A stretch of 64,000 nucleotides of DNA, from assembly GCF_001625215.2 (NCBI RefSeq), contig NC_030383.2, positions 11,172,779 to 11,236,778 on the forward strand, read 5' to 3'. The position numbers and the translations under genes were made by a program. The notes under the pieces were generated by a model. The model was given only the letters and a program-made list of their open reading frames with translations. It did no database searches and was not told the DNA's origin. Of this stretch, positions 12,183-24,206 are shown piece by piece. The number at the start of each line of letters is the position of its first letter. Position 1 is the stretch's first letter. The stretch comes from Daucus carota subsp. sativus (taxonomy: Eukaryota; Streptophyta; Magnoliopsida; Apiales; Apiaceae).

Positions 12183-12418
12183 CTCCCCTTGGTCCTTTAT
12201 ATAAGGCACCTTGATTTTTTGCACATTATTTTAGGAGTTTTGACCATATATTTAAAATCAATATTTTTAAAATTTTTCTTTTTCTGAATAATAATATTTA
12301 TGTTATATTTTTATTTCGAAAAAGAAAATTTTAAAAATATTGATTTTTAATATGTGGTCAAAGCTCTTAAAATAATGTGCAAAAAATCAAAGTGCCTTAT
12401 ATAAAAGATCAGAAAAAA
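12183..12418. mobile_element. Stowaway-like MITE with long palindromic arms
   Basis: Starts CTCCCCTTGGTCC after TA. Arms of about 95 bp (12194-12290 and 12310-12408) are about 90 percent inverted copies around TTATATAAGGCAC and TTTTGCACATTATTTT. The right terminus is degenerate. The element lies directly beside the Mutator-like element. Confidence 0.7.
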
Positions 12419-12452
12419 TATTTTCCAAAAGCGAATATCACTAATTTATAAA

Positions 12453-14660
12453 GTGAATTGATAAATAAGCTCCAATTTTTACTATTTAAGCTCCAAATCT
12501 TATTATGAGATACTAAATGCCATAACTACCCTTAACCTTTAATTCCCTTTTTATATATATATATCAAGAAGTGTTTAAAACTCTCTCTCAGAAACAAGAC
12601 GAATTGATTTCTTTCCATAAACCCTCAAGAAACTAGAGACGAAGTTTTAGCTGATCTAAATGACATCATTGAACTTCTTCGGACAAAAGATGTGGAGGAA
12701 CTCTATGAATCATACGAGTTGGGGCATAACAATCAGACCATGGAAAAAGGTAATTCTATGGCTAGAATCCAACTCCAAATTTTTAGCATAAAAACTTGTG
12801 ATTATTCTTAGTTTTACATTGAGCATGTATTTAATTAGACTTTAATCATTGTCATGTGTATATAGATGGTTCTGCAGTCGAAAATCAAGGGCCAAATGGG
12901 TGTGATGCGCTACTAGTCATTTCAACCAGAGATTTTTCAACTCGTGAGGAACTTCTGAATAATGTTCGCGAGATTGTATTGAAGCAAGGATTTGTGACAA
13001 AAATTAAAAAATCAAAGACAAATTGCTACGTTATAATTGGGTGCTTTATTGAATTATATCAATACTACATGGATTCCTTACAAGGAGAGGTTTGTGTTTG
13101 CATGGACAAATAATTTTATGCACTTGGGTAATCATGTTACGTCAAGGGCAGAAGGTGCTCACGCCGTTTTGAAGCAATATTTGAATGTTTCTACAGGTGA
13201 TTTTCGTGATGTAAAGGACAAAATTTCTCTGGAAATCGAGAATCAGTACCAAGAAATCAAAACAAGAGTTGCAAGTGAAAAGGTGCGTATACCACATAAG
13301 TTTCGTATTCCTTTATTTCGGGAACTTATTTGTCACATTTCAGTGTTTGCTCTTAGTCAATTATATAAACAATATGAGCTAGCAACAATACCAGGAGCTT
13401 TAACAATCACTTGCAAGTCACATTTTTCAAAGTCTATATGACTTCCACGTGCACACAAGATAAGAGAATTGGAGAGAGAAGGCATATTGCATCTTAATGA
13501 AATTCATCCACAATGGAGGATTGATACAAAATCATTCCTTGATAGTAATACTTCATTGAATGATGGAAATGATGACATTGACGTACTTCTTAAAGAGTTT
13601 CGAGATAAATATCACAATCTGCCTTTGGTACAAAAAGAAGACAGTAGAAGACAAATTACTCAATTTCTTGATGCTCCTTCTACTGTGATACTTGAACCAG
13701 AGATGATTCCACATAAAGGGCGTCCTATTGGCTCGAAAAATAAGAGAAATAAAAGCTCTACCACCCGCAATCCATCAGCTTTTGAGATACATGACATGAG
13801 AAAGTGTAGTACATGTCAAGGCACTGGACATAATTCTCGTACTTGTCCGAGAAAAATGCAAGGCACATAAGAAAGTGTAGCCTCCTGGTTATCTTTCCAA
13901 AAGTTTGAATAGTTGATTGATCTTAATTTTATATAAATGATTGGCTATGTATTAGTCTGGGATGGGATGTTATATTTGGATTGAGTTAGAGTAGTAGATT
14001 ATGTTGATTCTAAGTGACCAAGCTTCTTTTTATTAAGCTATTTGTTATTATGCTACTGTAGTATCCTTCAGAATACTATCTCAAGTTTTCTCATGCATAT
14101 AAAATCTAGGGATCTTTTTTAGTCATGCCTTGTTCTTGCTCTTGCTAAAAGTTATTATAATTAGGATCCACTTATTGTCATTCAACTATCTTTTGGCTCC
14201 TACTTAAAGTATCCAAAGGTTGCTTTCAGGGACTAGTTTTAGTTACAAGTCCTAAAATAAGACAAGACCTGTAACTGCATGCTTTACTACCACTCTTACC
14301 TGCAACATACTAGTTATTTGGTTTTAACTTAAACATGAAACATAAATGTAAATGCTAGCTATTCGGTATCATATATGCCAAGCTGCAACACTCTGTTAGT
14401 CTTGCTCCCCTTCCCTTAAAACTTTAGTCAGGGATTTTGCCGCTTTGGCCAAGAAAACTGGATCTAAAAAACAAACAAACTCATTTGAAGGCTTTTGCAC
14501 GATTTAATGGTTCTATACTTGTATTCATGTATGCTGCTATATATGGTTGCTGTTTGCAGATATAAAAATAAAATAAAATAAGGGTAGTTATGGCATTTAG
14601 TGTCTCATAATAAGATTTGGAGCTTAAATAGTAAAAATTGGAGCTTATTTATCAATTCCC
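12453..14660 (+). mobile_element. Mutator-like element (MULE) with 82-bp TIRs
   Basis: TIRs 12453-12534 and 14579-14660 are inverted copies with about two mismatches (core AATTGATAAATAAGCTCC). TTTATAAA directly flanks both sides (12445-12452 and 14661-14668), consistent with an 8-bp target duplication, though the word is its own reverse complement. The inside carries a broken FAR1-type transposase. It is non-autonomous as it stands. Confidence 0.85.
12643..13870 (+). pseudogene. Defective FAR1/MULE transposase
   Basis: Coding similarity starts near 12643 (DEVLADLNDIIELL). An intron (about 12749-12865, GTAATT...TATATAG) leads to the frame GSAVENQGPNG and RDFSTREELL. After YVIIGC (about 13040) the reading jumps with a frame change to TTWIPYKERFVFAWTN, so the DDE catalytic region, several hundred codons in intact relatives, is missing. 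The C-terminal half continues (RAEGAHAVLK) to a TGA at 13439 where relatives have a glycine codon, and the adjacent SWIM cysteine is arginine (LPRAH). The last part at 13469-13870 is open and keeps HKGRPIGSKNK and CSTCQGTGHNSRTCP. Internal deletion, frameshift, nonsense and a lost zinc ligand make it non-functional. Confidence 0.85.
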
Positions 14661-14668
14661 TTTATAAA

Positions 14669-15620
14669 TCATTCATTTTAACAGCTATATTAGAATTTTA
14701 ACAACGTTAAAATTAACGACAGAGCTCTATTCATTCATTCAAAAGATTGAGATGGAGGTCATTGGAAAAAGCTCGGGGAAGGGAAAGGGGTAGTACTACA
14801 CTTATAATAAAACTAACATTACTAGAAAAACAACTCAGCAAAACTCCCAGAGGTGTTTAGGATAGAAGTCCAAATAGTCACATATTTAATAATTCTGACC
14901 CTTGAAATTAGACGTTATCCATATTTATTTACTATTTAATAAGAATTGACAATGACCATTATGAAAATAATAAATTCCATGAAAAATAAAAAAAAATCCT
15001 TCCTTTTCAAACGGTGGAGCCTGTGAGCGTGACAGACTTTAATACTCTACCGAAAAGCTCACACAAGACCTTGAACTCTGTTTGATAACCACATGTGATG
15101 GTCTAAAGTTGCACTTGCGTGCTGCATCATCTTCTCTCTTCTAAACTACTAAATTAATATTTCGAAACACGTACTAAGTTTTTCGAAAAGTAATTATTAT
15201 AAAATTTCATCTTTAAATGTTTGCAAGTATCAGTGTCCATCATCAAAAATATGAAAATTGAGCATGGGAGCCATGTGCGGAACAAATTATTATACTAGAA
15301 AGAAGTTTCAACTACCCAGATCCTGGTATCGAGAGGATCCAGTTGATGTGAAGCCCGCTCCATTCAGGTGGGTCTAGAGTTCTAAGTTTTTAAAACTCAA
15401 GTGCTTTAAAAAAGGAGTCGATCTCTATTATTAAGTAGATATTTGATATGCCATTTGCAGAAAATTACAAATTATTATAATTATTTCAATTAGTTATTAC
15501 GAGAAACTTATTGGTTATCACACATGTCAACATGTGTTACAAGCATGATCATGCCAATAATTTATTTATGTCGCTGGAGTTGAACACCAGTCCAAGAGAT
15601 TGCTTATATAAAATTTTAAA
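14669..15620. other. Spacer; one possible orphan exon
   Basis: A 32-codon open stretch at 15264-15359 (MGAMCGTNYYTRKKF, LPRSWYREDPVD) ends at a strong donor (TTCAG|GTGGGT). I do not recognise it and see no partner exon. Nothing else stands out. Confidence 0.25.
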
Positions 15621-15624
15621 ATAA

Positions 15625-15832
15625 TTTAGGATATTTGATGAAAAATATTGATCTAATAATATATTAGTGATTCATAACTTATTTTTAAGATTTTTTTTCC
15701 GAACAAAATTTAATAATTAAATTTTTGTTGAGAAAAGAAAAATTCTAAAAATAAGTTATAGAATATAGCTTACAGAAGCATTAAACTGAGTACGGGTCCA
15801 CAGCGTATACAACTCATTAGACCGAGGGAGTA
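15625..15832. mobile_element. Stowaway-type MITE remnant
   Basis: Ends ACCGAGGGAGTA. An internal hairpin (ATAACTTATTTTTAAGA and its inverse about 80 bp on) and the subterminal GTATACAACTCA are shared with the intact Stowaway at 23677-23825. The left terminus is not clear. Confidence 0.5.
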
Positions 15833-16442
15833 TTTATTTAGTGATACTGCAGGAGTGCAGGATGTGAACAACAACAACTCCTCAATAATCACACAAGAAT
15901 GTGCATTACAAGTTATGATCATGTTTCATGTCTGTTATAATCACCCACGATATAAACAAAGAACAACCAGGAGGTCCAGAAACGCAACAACTTCCCAGTG
16001 TCACAGAATGTGAATATGCTTTACACACCAAACTCGTTTCAATGGACTTTGAGTATTTTCAAGTCTTGTATCTGAAAACTTACAGGCCCTCAAATGATAC
16101 CATTCCCTTCATTTCTTTACAGACTTTATTTTTTGACACATAATCTAAAGTATATAACTTATTTTTAAAATTTTCCTCTTATGTATAAATATTAAAATAT
16201 TAAATTCTTATTCAGAAGAAAAAAAATATAAAATAATTTGTGAAACTATATTTTATAGGAGTCTGTAAAATACATGTCCTGTCAAGCTCACATCCCCGAC
16301 ATAACAGGTTTAAATGATAATTTGGATGCACATTCCAAAAACTTTAATGTTCACAGGCTCCATATATCTATCACAACTACAAACTTGTCCAAAACAATCT
16401 TTAAACAAAAGATGACGCGGTTTCACCATATGTTTGGATTGA
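15833..16442. other. 3' flank of the MAPR4-like gene
   Basis: No gene seen. A hairpin at 16155-16245 (TATAACTTATTTTTAAAATT and an imperfect inverse) suggests another MITE remnant. Confidence 0.35.
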
Positions 16443-19400
16443 CTAAAGCCGGCACAGATTGGAAAAATATTCACATCCTTCATACACTTCTAATCCTGGC
16501 TGGTCTAGTTCAGCTTTGTTGAAGCAAGCACAACGCTTACTCATTTTCCCTGTCAAAGCTATCTCAATAGGCCTCTGAACTAACCTTGGATACCCAATCT
16601 CACACCAAACCTGACAAAAAAAAGTAGAAGCTCAATTTCTTGGGCACTTGAATCTAAACATTCCCTGTACCTGCTTGGACATTAGTGTGATATACATGGA
16701 GCAATGGAGCTAGGACTTGATTTTAGGGTGCGCTGAAATCTATACCCGAGTAACTACTTTTAATTATTTTGTAAATACCTATTTTGACCATGTAAAACTT
16801 TGATTTTGGAGGCAATAACAAGATACAGCAAAACTATGAAAACAGCAATATAGGAAAATCAAAACTATAGTAAAAACAAAAAAGGAGTAAATTCAAATAT
16901 AACAGCCTTGTGCAATAAAAATTTTGATGTAATAAACAAATAAAATATAGTTCTCGATGTTTCAATGTTACCAAACTATGCAACTAGACCTTGGAACTGA
17001 AACCAGTCACAGTGCTGGGTTTAATGCCTTTTAAATCTCACAAGTAATTTCAAGTTCCACGGTTTTTATGGACACCCACAAAACATGAGAACTTAGTTAC
17101 CTGCTCCACAGGTATGCCTTTAAGAATGACTTCCATTTTTTATAATTTGTTTTTGCTTTCAATAACCTTTTAAGTGAACGTTTACCTCTGAACCGTCTTC
17201 CTGACTCCACCTTGAATTGCAGCTAGGCACCTTAGCTTCTTCAACCTTTTGTTTTTCCATCAGCTGGGCACCTCTAGCAGCCTTTGCTTCTACTCCTTTC
17301 AAGTATTTTGTGGGGTTCCCTTTACTATCATAGTAAAGACCAACAAGTTTACCAACAGGTCTGGAATTTGCCAGTTAAGAACAATGGAAAATTTAGGCAA
17401 ACCGTCTTTACTTATCCAAAACAAGGAACTTCTAGTTAGGATCTGTCTTTAAAACCTTGTAGCTGGCACTCAATTTTCTTAAAATTACCTTTATTACCAG
17501 GCAATCAGGCATCTTAAAAATTATAATAATATTAAAATCTCTATGCTTCAAGGACTGTCCACATATCCCTTCAATTGATTTTACATCAATGAAATAGCAA
17601 GCTGTAAACTTACATGTAAGTTCTGACGTAGAAATCTCGCCAGTCAACCACACCTTTCACCTAGAAATGTCAAATATGAAACTTGAAGGTTTAGACATAG
17701 GAAGATCAGGAGGCACGTCATTAATATCAATACATATTCTCTTTTTAATCTCGTGATAATGATTAAAACTACTATTTGGCTCTACGATATTCTGCTAAAA
17801 AGCTGGGAGGCAGGGTAGAGGCATATACAAAAATATGTTGCACAAAATGAGAAGAGACTAATCAAGGGAAGAACAAATGTAATCACATCAAAAAATGAAA
17901 GGTGTAGCATTTTCAACCCCTATAAGTTATAAGGACAGCTACTATAGTACAGGAAAGTGTATCTGTCTGAACATTTTTGCATGACATAATATTATTATAA
18001 TAGTAAGCAATTGGAAGGGAAAGCTAGACCATAGAGAGAAAACATCCAACTTCTCCTTCCCCCACTTCATAGTTACAGCTTACGAAAAAGACATGCTTAG
18101 TTTCCACAGTCCAGATAGTGAGCTAATTTACATGGACCAAGTTGTGTATACTTTACATCCACTTATGTCGCATGTTAAGATAAGAATAATAAATGAAAAA
18201 CTGAAACAGCAAAATTAAAACAAGCCATAATTACCTCAGTGCTGGATAAACCTCGTAATGATTCAGTAAGACCATCTCCTGTGAAAATTTTATATATAAA
18301 CCTTTAGAAAACAAAACTTTTAAACAATAAGCATAAGCAAAATAAATATAGCAAGCAAGTTTTGCTAGAGCGAGAGTTTCTTTAGCAAGAAGCTCAATTG
18401 CGTAGATGTTCCTTAAAAGAAGAATTCTAATATACAAGTCATTGGACCATATCCGGGCCAAAGTAAGGCTACTTGGGCCTAGGTCATTGGGCCATGCTAC
18501 GAAGTTGGCCATAAAACTAGAAGATAAAATCAATTTGGGTCTATATGAAGCCCGATGGGATCGGGAGTTGGGAAGGCTTCATATATTAGTCCACAAACTA
18601 TCAACAACCCAGAAAAACAGTTCTCCTAAGTCCTAGCTTGCACCACATTGGGGCTCTTTGTGTCTATTTTGATGGCTGTCAGGAACGGAGGACCAAACCA
18701 CCCAAGTAAGAACAGCAGAGAGGCACGCAAAATTAGCACAAGAGAGAAATTGGATCGTGTTTTTGTTGTAATGGAAAATGGGTTGTCATCGGAATCAGGT
18801 ATTCTAATAAACCTGAAAACGAGGGGATTACTTAATGGCCAAGCTGTAGTAATGATGACAGATCCGGGGAACTCACAATTTTATCTCCTAATCTATAGTC
18901 CAAGCACTAAGAATTATGATTAGCTCCACCAGTTCGTTTAGGGTTCCCTCCGCCACATATGAATTTGTGCAAGGGCCTAGTGATGAAATTGCGCGGTCTT
19001 GAGGTGTAGGAGGATTATTTGCTGATATCATTGATTCATTATGCTAAGAGATGTAATACTATCATACACTAGTAAAAAAGGTTGGGAACTTGGAAGGCAC
19101 AAAACCTGAGGACTGACCGGGATGGGAAGCCGCAGATATTGAAGGAGTACCAGCTCTGATCCAAGATTTCGCCAAAGCAATGTTATGTATTCTTTGTCGA
19201 GGGCCTATCTAAATTAAAGGGAATAGACATTGTACTGGTTGCAGTCGGTCGCCTGACTAAGTACAGTTATTTCATTAGTCCTAAACATCCATTCTAAGCG
19301 CTCATTGTGGCATACCATTGTTTCTAATTAGGACAATTTTCACGAGCCTTTCTGAAAAGATTTAATTAGGCTTCAGGGAACTTCTCTACTAGTGCTGTTA

Positions 19401-21841
19401 ACCAGTTAGAGATATACTTATATCATAATCCAAATTAGTTCCTAAACGAAATTGTATCCGAGTTCAAAAATAAAAAGAAATTGAATCGAACACGACAGAT
19501 ATGATTTGGCTGAAGGCTTTGTTTGAATTAAAATCCCAACTGCATTACGTTGGCATTGTTAGTATTTTGGCTAATCATTCGACATTTTTTTCTGTCAAGC
19601 TAATCACTTCAACATTGACTGAAAGACTTGTACTTCAATTCCCAAGGACTTCTTATTGGACTTGCAGTGCCTTAAATTGTTTCAGTTGGGTTAAAGTGAA
19701 AGGGATGGATAAAAAATTCTGTTTGACATGTCAAGAGTGGTGGCTAATTGCTGCCATGTGAATTTATGGCTTCTCTTAACCAATCTATCCACTTCTTAAG
19801 AGTAACATTATTAGACCGGTATCACAAGGATTACATGTTCCGCTCCTTTCCAACGTGGCAAGATGGGCAACTTCGTATCGCATTACAGTTTCATGGCCTC
19901 AACTCTATATTGCATACTTTCACCTCCTCTAAATGACTTCTTGGAAGACGATATGATTCCACTATGGTTGCCCTTCATGATCTTAGATCTTCCACCAACA
20001 TCGATGTCGCTCCTAATGTGATTACTTCTCTACAAATTTTTTGTATATTCCGTTTTCCAAATAGTTTTTTGTTTTTTTTTTATTATGACGATGGGTGACA
20101 CTTTTGTTTTAGCTCGAGGGCATATAGTATCACTATACTATGTACCTTTTATTGCATTTGTAGGTGTTGTAAGATTTTGTCTTTTTACTTGCTAAGTGGC
20201 TAACTAAAAATAATGTCTCCTTCAGGATTCAACCCGTACTTGTTATTTGCACAAAATTAAACACATCAACTTTTTGGCGAAGTTGCTGAAATAATTAAGT
20301 TTCTGCATCATAATTTGATTATGTAGATTATTACATTATCTCTTTGGATCTTTTGTTCAATTGAGGAAGTTTTACTGCTTTTCCGTATTTTGGTAGTTTA
20401 TGCCTAGGCTGATAGCAGACACATAACTAATTCCTCCAGATCCCAGATTTACAATGATTTCACAACAAAGCTAGAAACTTTGCAAGGCGGATAATAATCA
20501 GCCAGAGAGATGAGTGCAAATATTAAAATTCATGCAAGTGACCATAGCCAAGAAACATGAATGTGATAGCAAACTCAAACATTCCACATATCAAGCTAGG
20601 TTAACATTTGTAAGATAAATGGTATACTAGGACATAATCTAATAAAGTAAATTCCACTAAACTAGGTTACCCTTTTAAAGACTGAAGAGGAAAGGAGGTC
20701 TAAGCTTATCCACTCTGTTTATAAGTACTCTCACAAAGACATCATCAATGATTGTCTCTTCCTCTTAATTACTCGCATCAAGTGGTGACATACAAAATCA
20801 TTCATGCATCGCTAATAATACTCTAGTATTACAACACCAATATTACCTGAAAAGTTTCCGGAAACAAATGCACGGGAGGCGTCTCTGAAATAAAAGATCG
20901 CACACACTGTCAGTATCATATCTAGAACTGATAAATATAGCTCTGAGCCAACAATACAATAGTAATTAAAATTCAAACTGATTATGGAAAATTCTCGTCA
21001 CTGTGGAAGGATGAGGTAAGAAACTTTATACTCATTTAAGACATCAAGGATGGTATCCATTCATTAGTACATATAAGTGGTCAATTATGGAAATTTAAAT
21101 ATTCACACCTTTCGAACCCTCAGCCCAATGATATCAACTAGACTACATGATTAGTGAGTCAATCTCTTCTTCCAAGTCTAATTTTGCCCTCTTTCTACTA
21201 ATCAACTAGTTAGTTTTTCTTACTTTACACAGTCGCAAGTATCAACGACAAAGCTATCTGAAAAAAGTTTCACAGTAGTATATACTACAGAAACCAGAAT
21301 TCAAGGCAAAGAAAAAACCTCCCAGCAAAATGGTTGTAGCCCCCTCCCAAACCATAGTGCGATTTTCCTTTTGTCACATCAAAGACTGAGCTGAAATATA
21401 TCCAAGCATATCAAAATAAGTAAATAGAATCAAACAATTAAGCAAAGTATGCACATAAAATTGATAGCTTTCACAAATCTAATTACTTCTTACAACTCAT
21501 ACATGGTATAACTAAGTACACACTATACAAATACAAAAAATCTTGAAAAGGGTACCCAAGAATGGCTAAGAGGATTGGCAAGGCAGCATCAGTTCCATTG
21601 TAAAGAGCTAGTTGTTGCTTAGTAAAGAGTTTCTAGCAAGATCAAATAAAGTAAATGGAATAAATACTACATGGGCATGAAAAATTATGTAAAGAAAAGC
21701 TGCTGGGGAGAAATATGTTAATACCTGGGAAGCTGAAAAGGGGTAGAGAGGGAGATGGAGATTGAAAGGAGAAAATTTGAGGAATAAAAAGGAGAAGATG
21801 GGTACTAATAGGGCGATCCCAACCAAAGGGGATCGACCCAT
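16443..21841 (-). CDS. MAPR4: MAPR4/neuferricin-like membrane-associated cytochrome b5-like protein
   Basis: Eight minus-strand exons: 21841-21725, 21632-21556, 21390-21319, 20884-20847, 18278-18235, 17660-17614, 17360-17186, 16610-16443; 738 nt, 245 residues, all GT-AG and in phase. An N-terminal hydrophobic segment (about residues 7-22, GIALLVPIFSFLFLKF) would anchor it in a membrane. The cytochrome b5-like MAPR domain follows (LFTKQQLALYNGTD, GSVFDVTKG, HYGLGGGYNHFAGRDASRAF), then RPVGKLVGLYYD-like sequence, GNPTKYLKG, and a cysteine-rich tail (CNSRWSQ, VWCE, KRCACF). MAPR proteins bind heme, and animal neuferricin is the related form. The role in plants is not well established. Intron 4 is 2.6 kb and carries retroelement debris. 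The start is fixed by ATG at 21841 before the anchor. Confidence 0.92.
18380..20230 (+). mobile_element. Decayed Ty3/gypsy retrotransposon fragment in intron 4 of MAPR4-like gene
   Basis: At 19190-19294 the plus strand encodes FVEGLSKLKG, IVLVAVGRLTKYSYF and KHPF, matching the integrase core (usual form DF.EGLPKS, VVDRLTKYSHFI). The first catalytic Asp position reads Phe and the second Gly; stop codons follow. The flanks (18650-18920, 19500-19960) have open but unrecognised stretches. No LTRs were found, so the limits are approximate. Confidence 0.65.
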
Positions 21842-22680
21842 TTTACCAAAATCTTTATGTGAGAGTAATTACAGTACTATACTACTGCTACTGCTCTCTG
21901 TGTTGGGTAAGTATTTTAACAATAACTTGATCAAGCACTGCAATTTAAGCAGCCGCTGGAGGCTTGAGGGGAAGAATGTCCCGGCCTTTTCAGAAGGAAT
22001 TGAAAGGAAGACCGATTTTCAAATGCGCGGCCTCGACTCCGTTCCTATGAATGGATCGGATACGTGAGCGGCTGAGCGCAGTATGCGTATCGAACTCTAG
22101 AGATTTTCTTCCCTGTCTAAAACAAACACCTATTATTCAAAGTTTGAATTTTAAAAAATATATAGGAATTTAGGATATTTAATTGGAATTTTAAATTATA
22201 CTACAAAATCCGCTGATATATAATTAGATTCTTAAATTATGTTTAAAAATTTGATAGTATTCATTTAGATTAAAATATGATGATATTCAAATTCTGATGG
22301 ATTTTTTGGATTTCATGAAATAATGAATTTTGTAGGATTGTTCATGTATTTTAATTTTTTCGAAATTTCACCAAAATCCATGACATTTTGAAGTATCGCG
22401 ATTAAATCTTAAAAAATTATATCAACTACTTGACAATTCATCAATAACCCGCACTAAATCAAAATGAAATACAATTTATTAAAATTCATAAACAAAAACC
22501 AATCCATTAAAAATTCAGTTGAATACACCATCTTGGAGTCACCACAATTTCGGTTTCTATCAAATCAAAATTAAATCAAATTTTACGAATTATATGATTT
22601 CACCCTACGATCAATCCTATTTTTATTACGGAGCTAATATTGACACACAATTATATATTGTGGAAACTTATGGTATTTGT
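21842..22680. other. 5' flank of MAPR4-like gene and AT-rich spacer
   Basis: No gene seen. An antisense open frame at 21762-22067 overlaps exon 1 of the MAPR4-like gene and is taken as chance. Confidence 0.4.
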
Positions 22681-22683
22681 GCA

Positions 22684-23273
22684 TCTATACTATAATATAA
22701 TAAGCCAACATAGGTATAATTTGTAGTCGTCCAAAATTTTGGTTCGGTCATTTCCCTTTATAACTATAAGTCTGCAACAAGTAGAGTTCTATCCCTCTTA
22801 CACCATTAAACAGTTTCATATTGTTCAAATTACAAACACTTTGTCATGTACCAGGAGATGATAAAAACTCCACCATTCCTTTTCTAAATATAATTTATAA
22901 TTAGTTAAATTTTCAACATAGGTATAATTTGTAGTCGTCCAAAATTTTGGTTCGGTCATTTCCCTTTATAACTATAAGTCTGCAACAAGTAGAGTTCTAT
23001 CCCTCTTACACCATTAAACAGTTTCATATTGTTCAAATTACAAACACTTTGTCATGTACCAGGAGATGATAAAAACTCCACCATTCCTTTTCTAAATATA
23101 ATTTATAATTAGTTAAATTTTCAGGAATGAATATAATTATCCAATTAATATAATTTAATAAAATTTTAATTCATTAATACTAAAACACTAATAAAATAAT
23201 ATTAAAATTTAAATTATAAATAATAAATATGCAATTACATAGTCGCCCGTGCTTTGCACGGGTTCAAGGCTAG
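22684..23273 (+). mobile_element. Non-autonomous Helitron, 590 bp
   Basis: 5' end TCTATACTATAATATAATAA directly after A. 3' end has a perfect hairpin (CCCGTGC, loop TTT, GCACGGG at 23246-23262), then TTCAAGG and CTAG followed by T. Insertion between A and T and the lack of TIRs are as expected for Helitrons. Contains a tandem duplication (next entry). Confidence 0.85.
22706..23121. repeat. Perfect 208-bp tandem duplication inside the Helitron
   Basis: 22706-22913 and 22914-23121 appear identical base for base, beginning CAACATAGGTATAATTTG. The absence of differences implies a recent duplication or an assembly artefact. Confidence 0.95.
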
Positions 23274-23676
23274 TATATGTAATCACCCAATAAATAATGA
23301 ATAAATCTTGTTAGAAAATCTGGGTACAAGTATTTTGTTGTCAAGTTATTTTAGGTATATCATGGGTTTATGCTATTTACTTTTAACAAAGTATTGCGAC
23401 AGTTTTAGAATGCATATTTGCTCAGTTGTAAAAACAAACACATATTTAATCACTCAAAATGATTAAGCGATCAATGATTCAAAGTTGTATTTCTTCGATA
23501 CAATTTTCAATTATTTAAAAATTTCAACTACGAGGAATTAATAATTACTTATAAATTTTAATGCATTATATTTGATTTGAATTTTATATAAATTATTGAT
23601 AGAATGTTACAGAATTATTATATAGTCTTTAAAATTTAAATAAAATACTTATGAAATTTCAAAATTATAAAATATA

Positions 23677-23825
23677 CTCCCTCTGTCCCATTTAATTGTA
23701 TACGTTTCTTTTCAACTGCTCGACACGCATTAAAAATAAATTACACAACTACACTTTACAGGAGCATTAAAGTCCGTGCCGCGTCCCCGTCCCCCAATGT
23801 ATACAACTCAGGGGGACGGAGGGAG
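23677..23825. mobile_element. Stowaway MITE, 149 bp
   Basis: Begins CTCCCTCTGTCCC after TA and ends GGGGGACGGAGGGAG before TA: the diagnostic Stowaway TIR with TA target duplication. It lies about 380 bp upstream of the HSP70-17 start. Confidence 0.9.
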
Positions 23826-23980
23826 TACTCAACACTCTCACAAAATCATTATCATTTAAAATCCATAACATATTAAAAATATCTCAAAGATTCACCAAAT
23901 CGCATGGATTATGTTGCCATTACAAAGTCCTGACGACAACTAGGAGCAAAATACAACGTACCAAGCGTCTCATAACTATC

Positions 23981-24044
23981 CACGTGTCCTTCTTTCCACA
24001 TGTCATTCCTTAATTAGTCCTTTTTCTTTTGTTCTCCCCACGTG
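23981..24044. promoter_or_regulatory. Two G-box (CACGTG) sites upstream of HSP70-17
   Basis: CACGTGTC at 23981 and CACGTGTA at 24039, with a CCAAT at 24054, lie 160-230 bp before the ATG. bZIP factors of the plant unfolded-protein response bind ACGT cores next to CCAAT, but the spacing and orientation here are not the canonical ERSE, so this is a suggestion. Confidence 0.4.
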
Positions 24045-24206
24045 TACTCTCTTCCAATAACTACACAAGTCGCTCTTCACTCTGTTTGAACACACTGGTT
24101 GTAATAACAACACAACACAACACATTGCTTATGTTCATTCATCTAATTCATAAACCCTAGCTCTAACCTATACATACATCTCTACACACACAATCAAATT
24201 CCAACA

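Noticed and set aside
21762-22067. 101-codon plus-strand open frame at the MAPR4-like promoter
   Set aside because: Overlaps exon 1 of the MAPR4-like gene in antisense and has no recognisable features.
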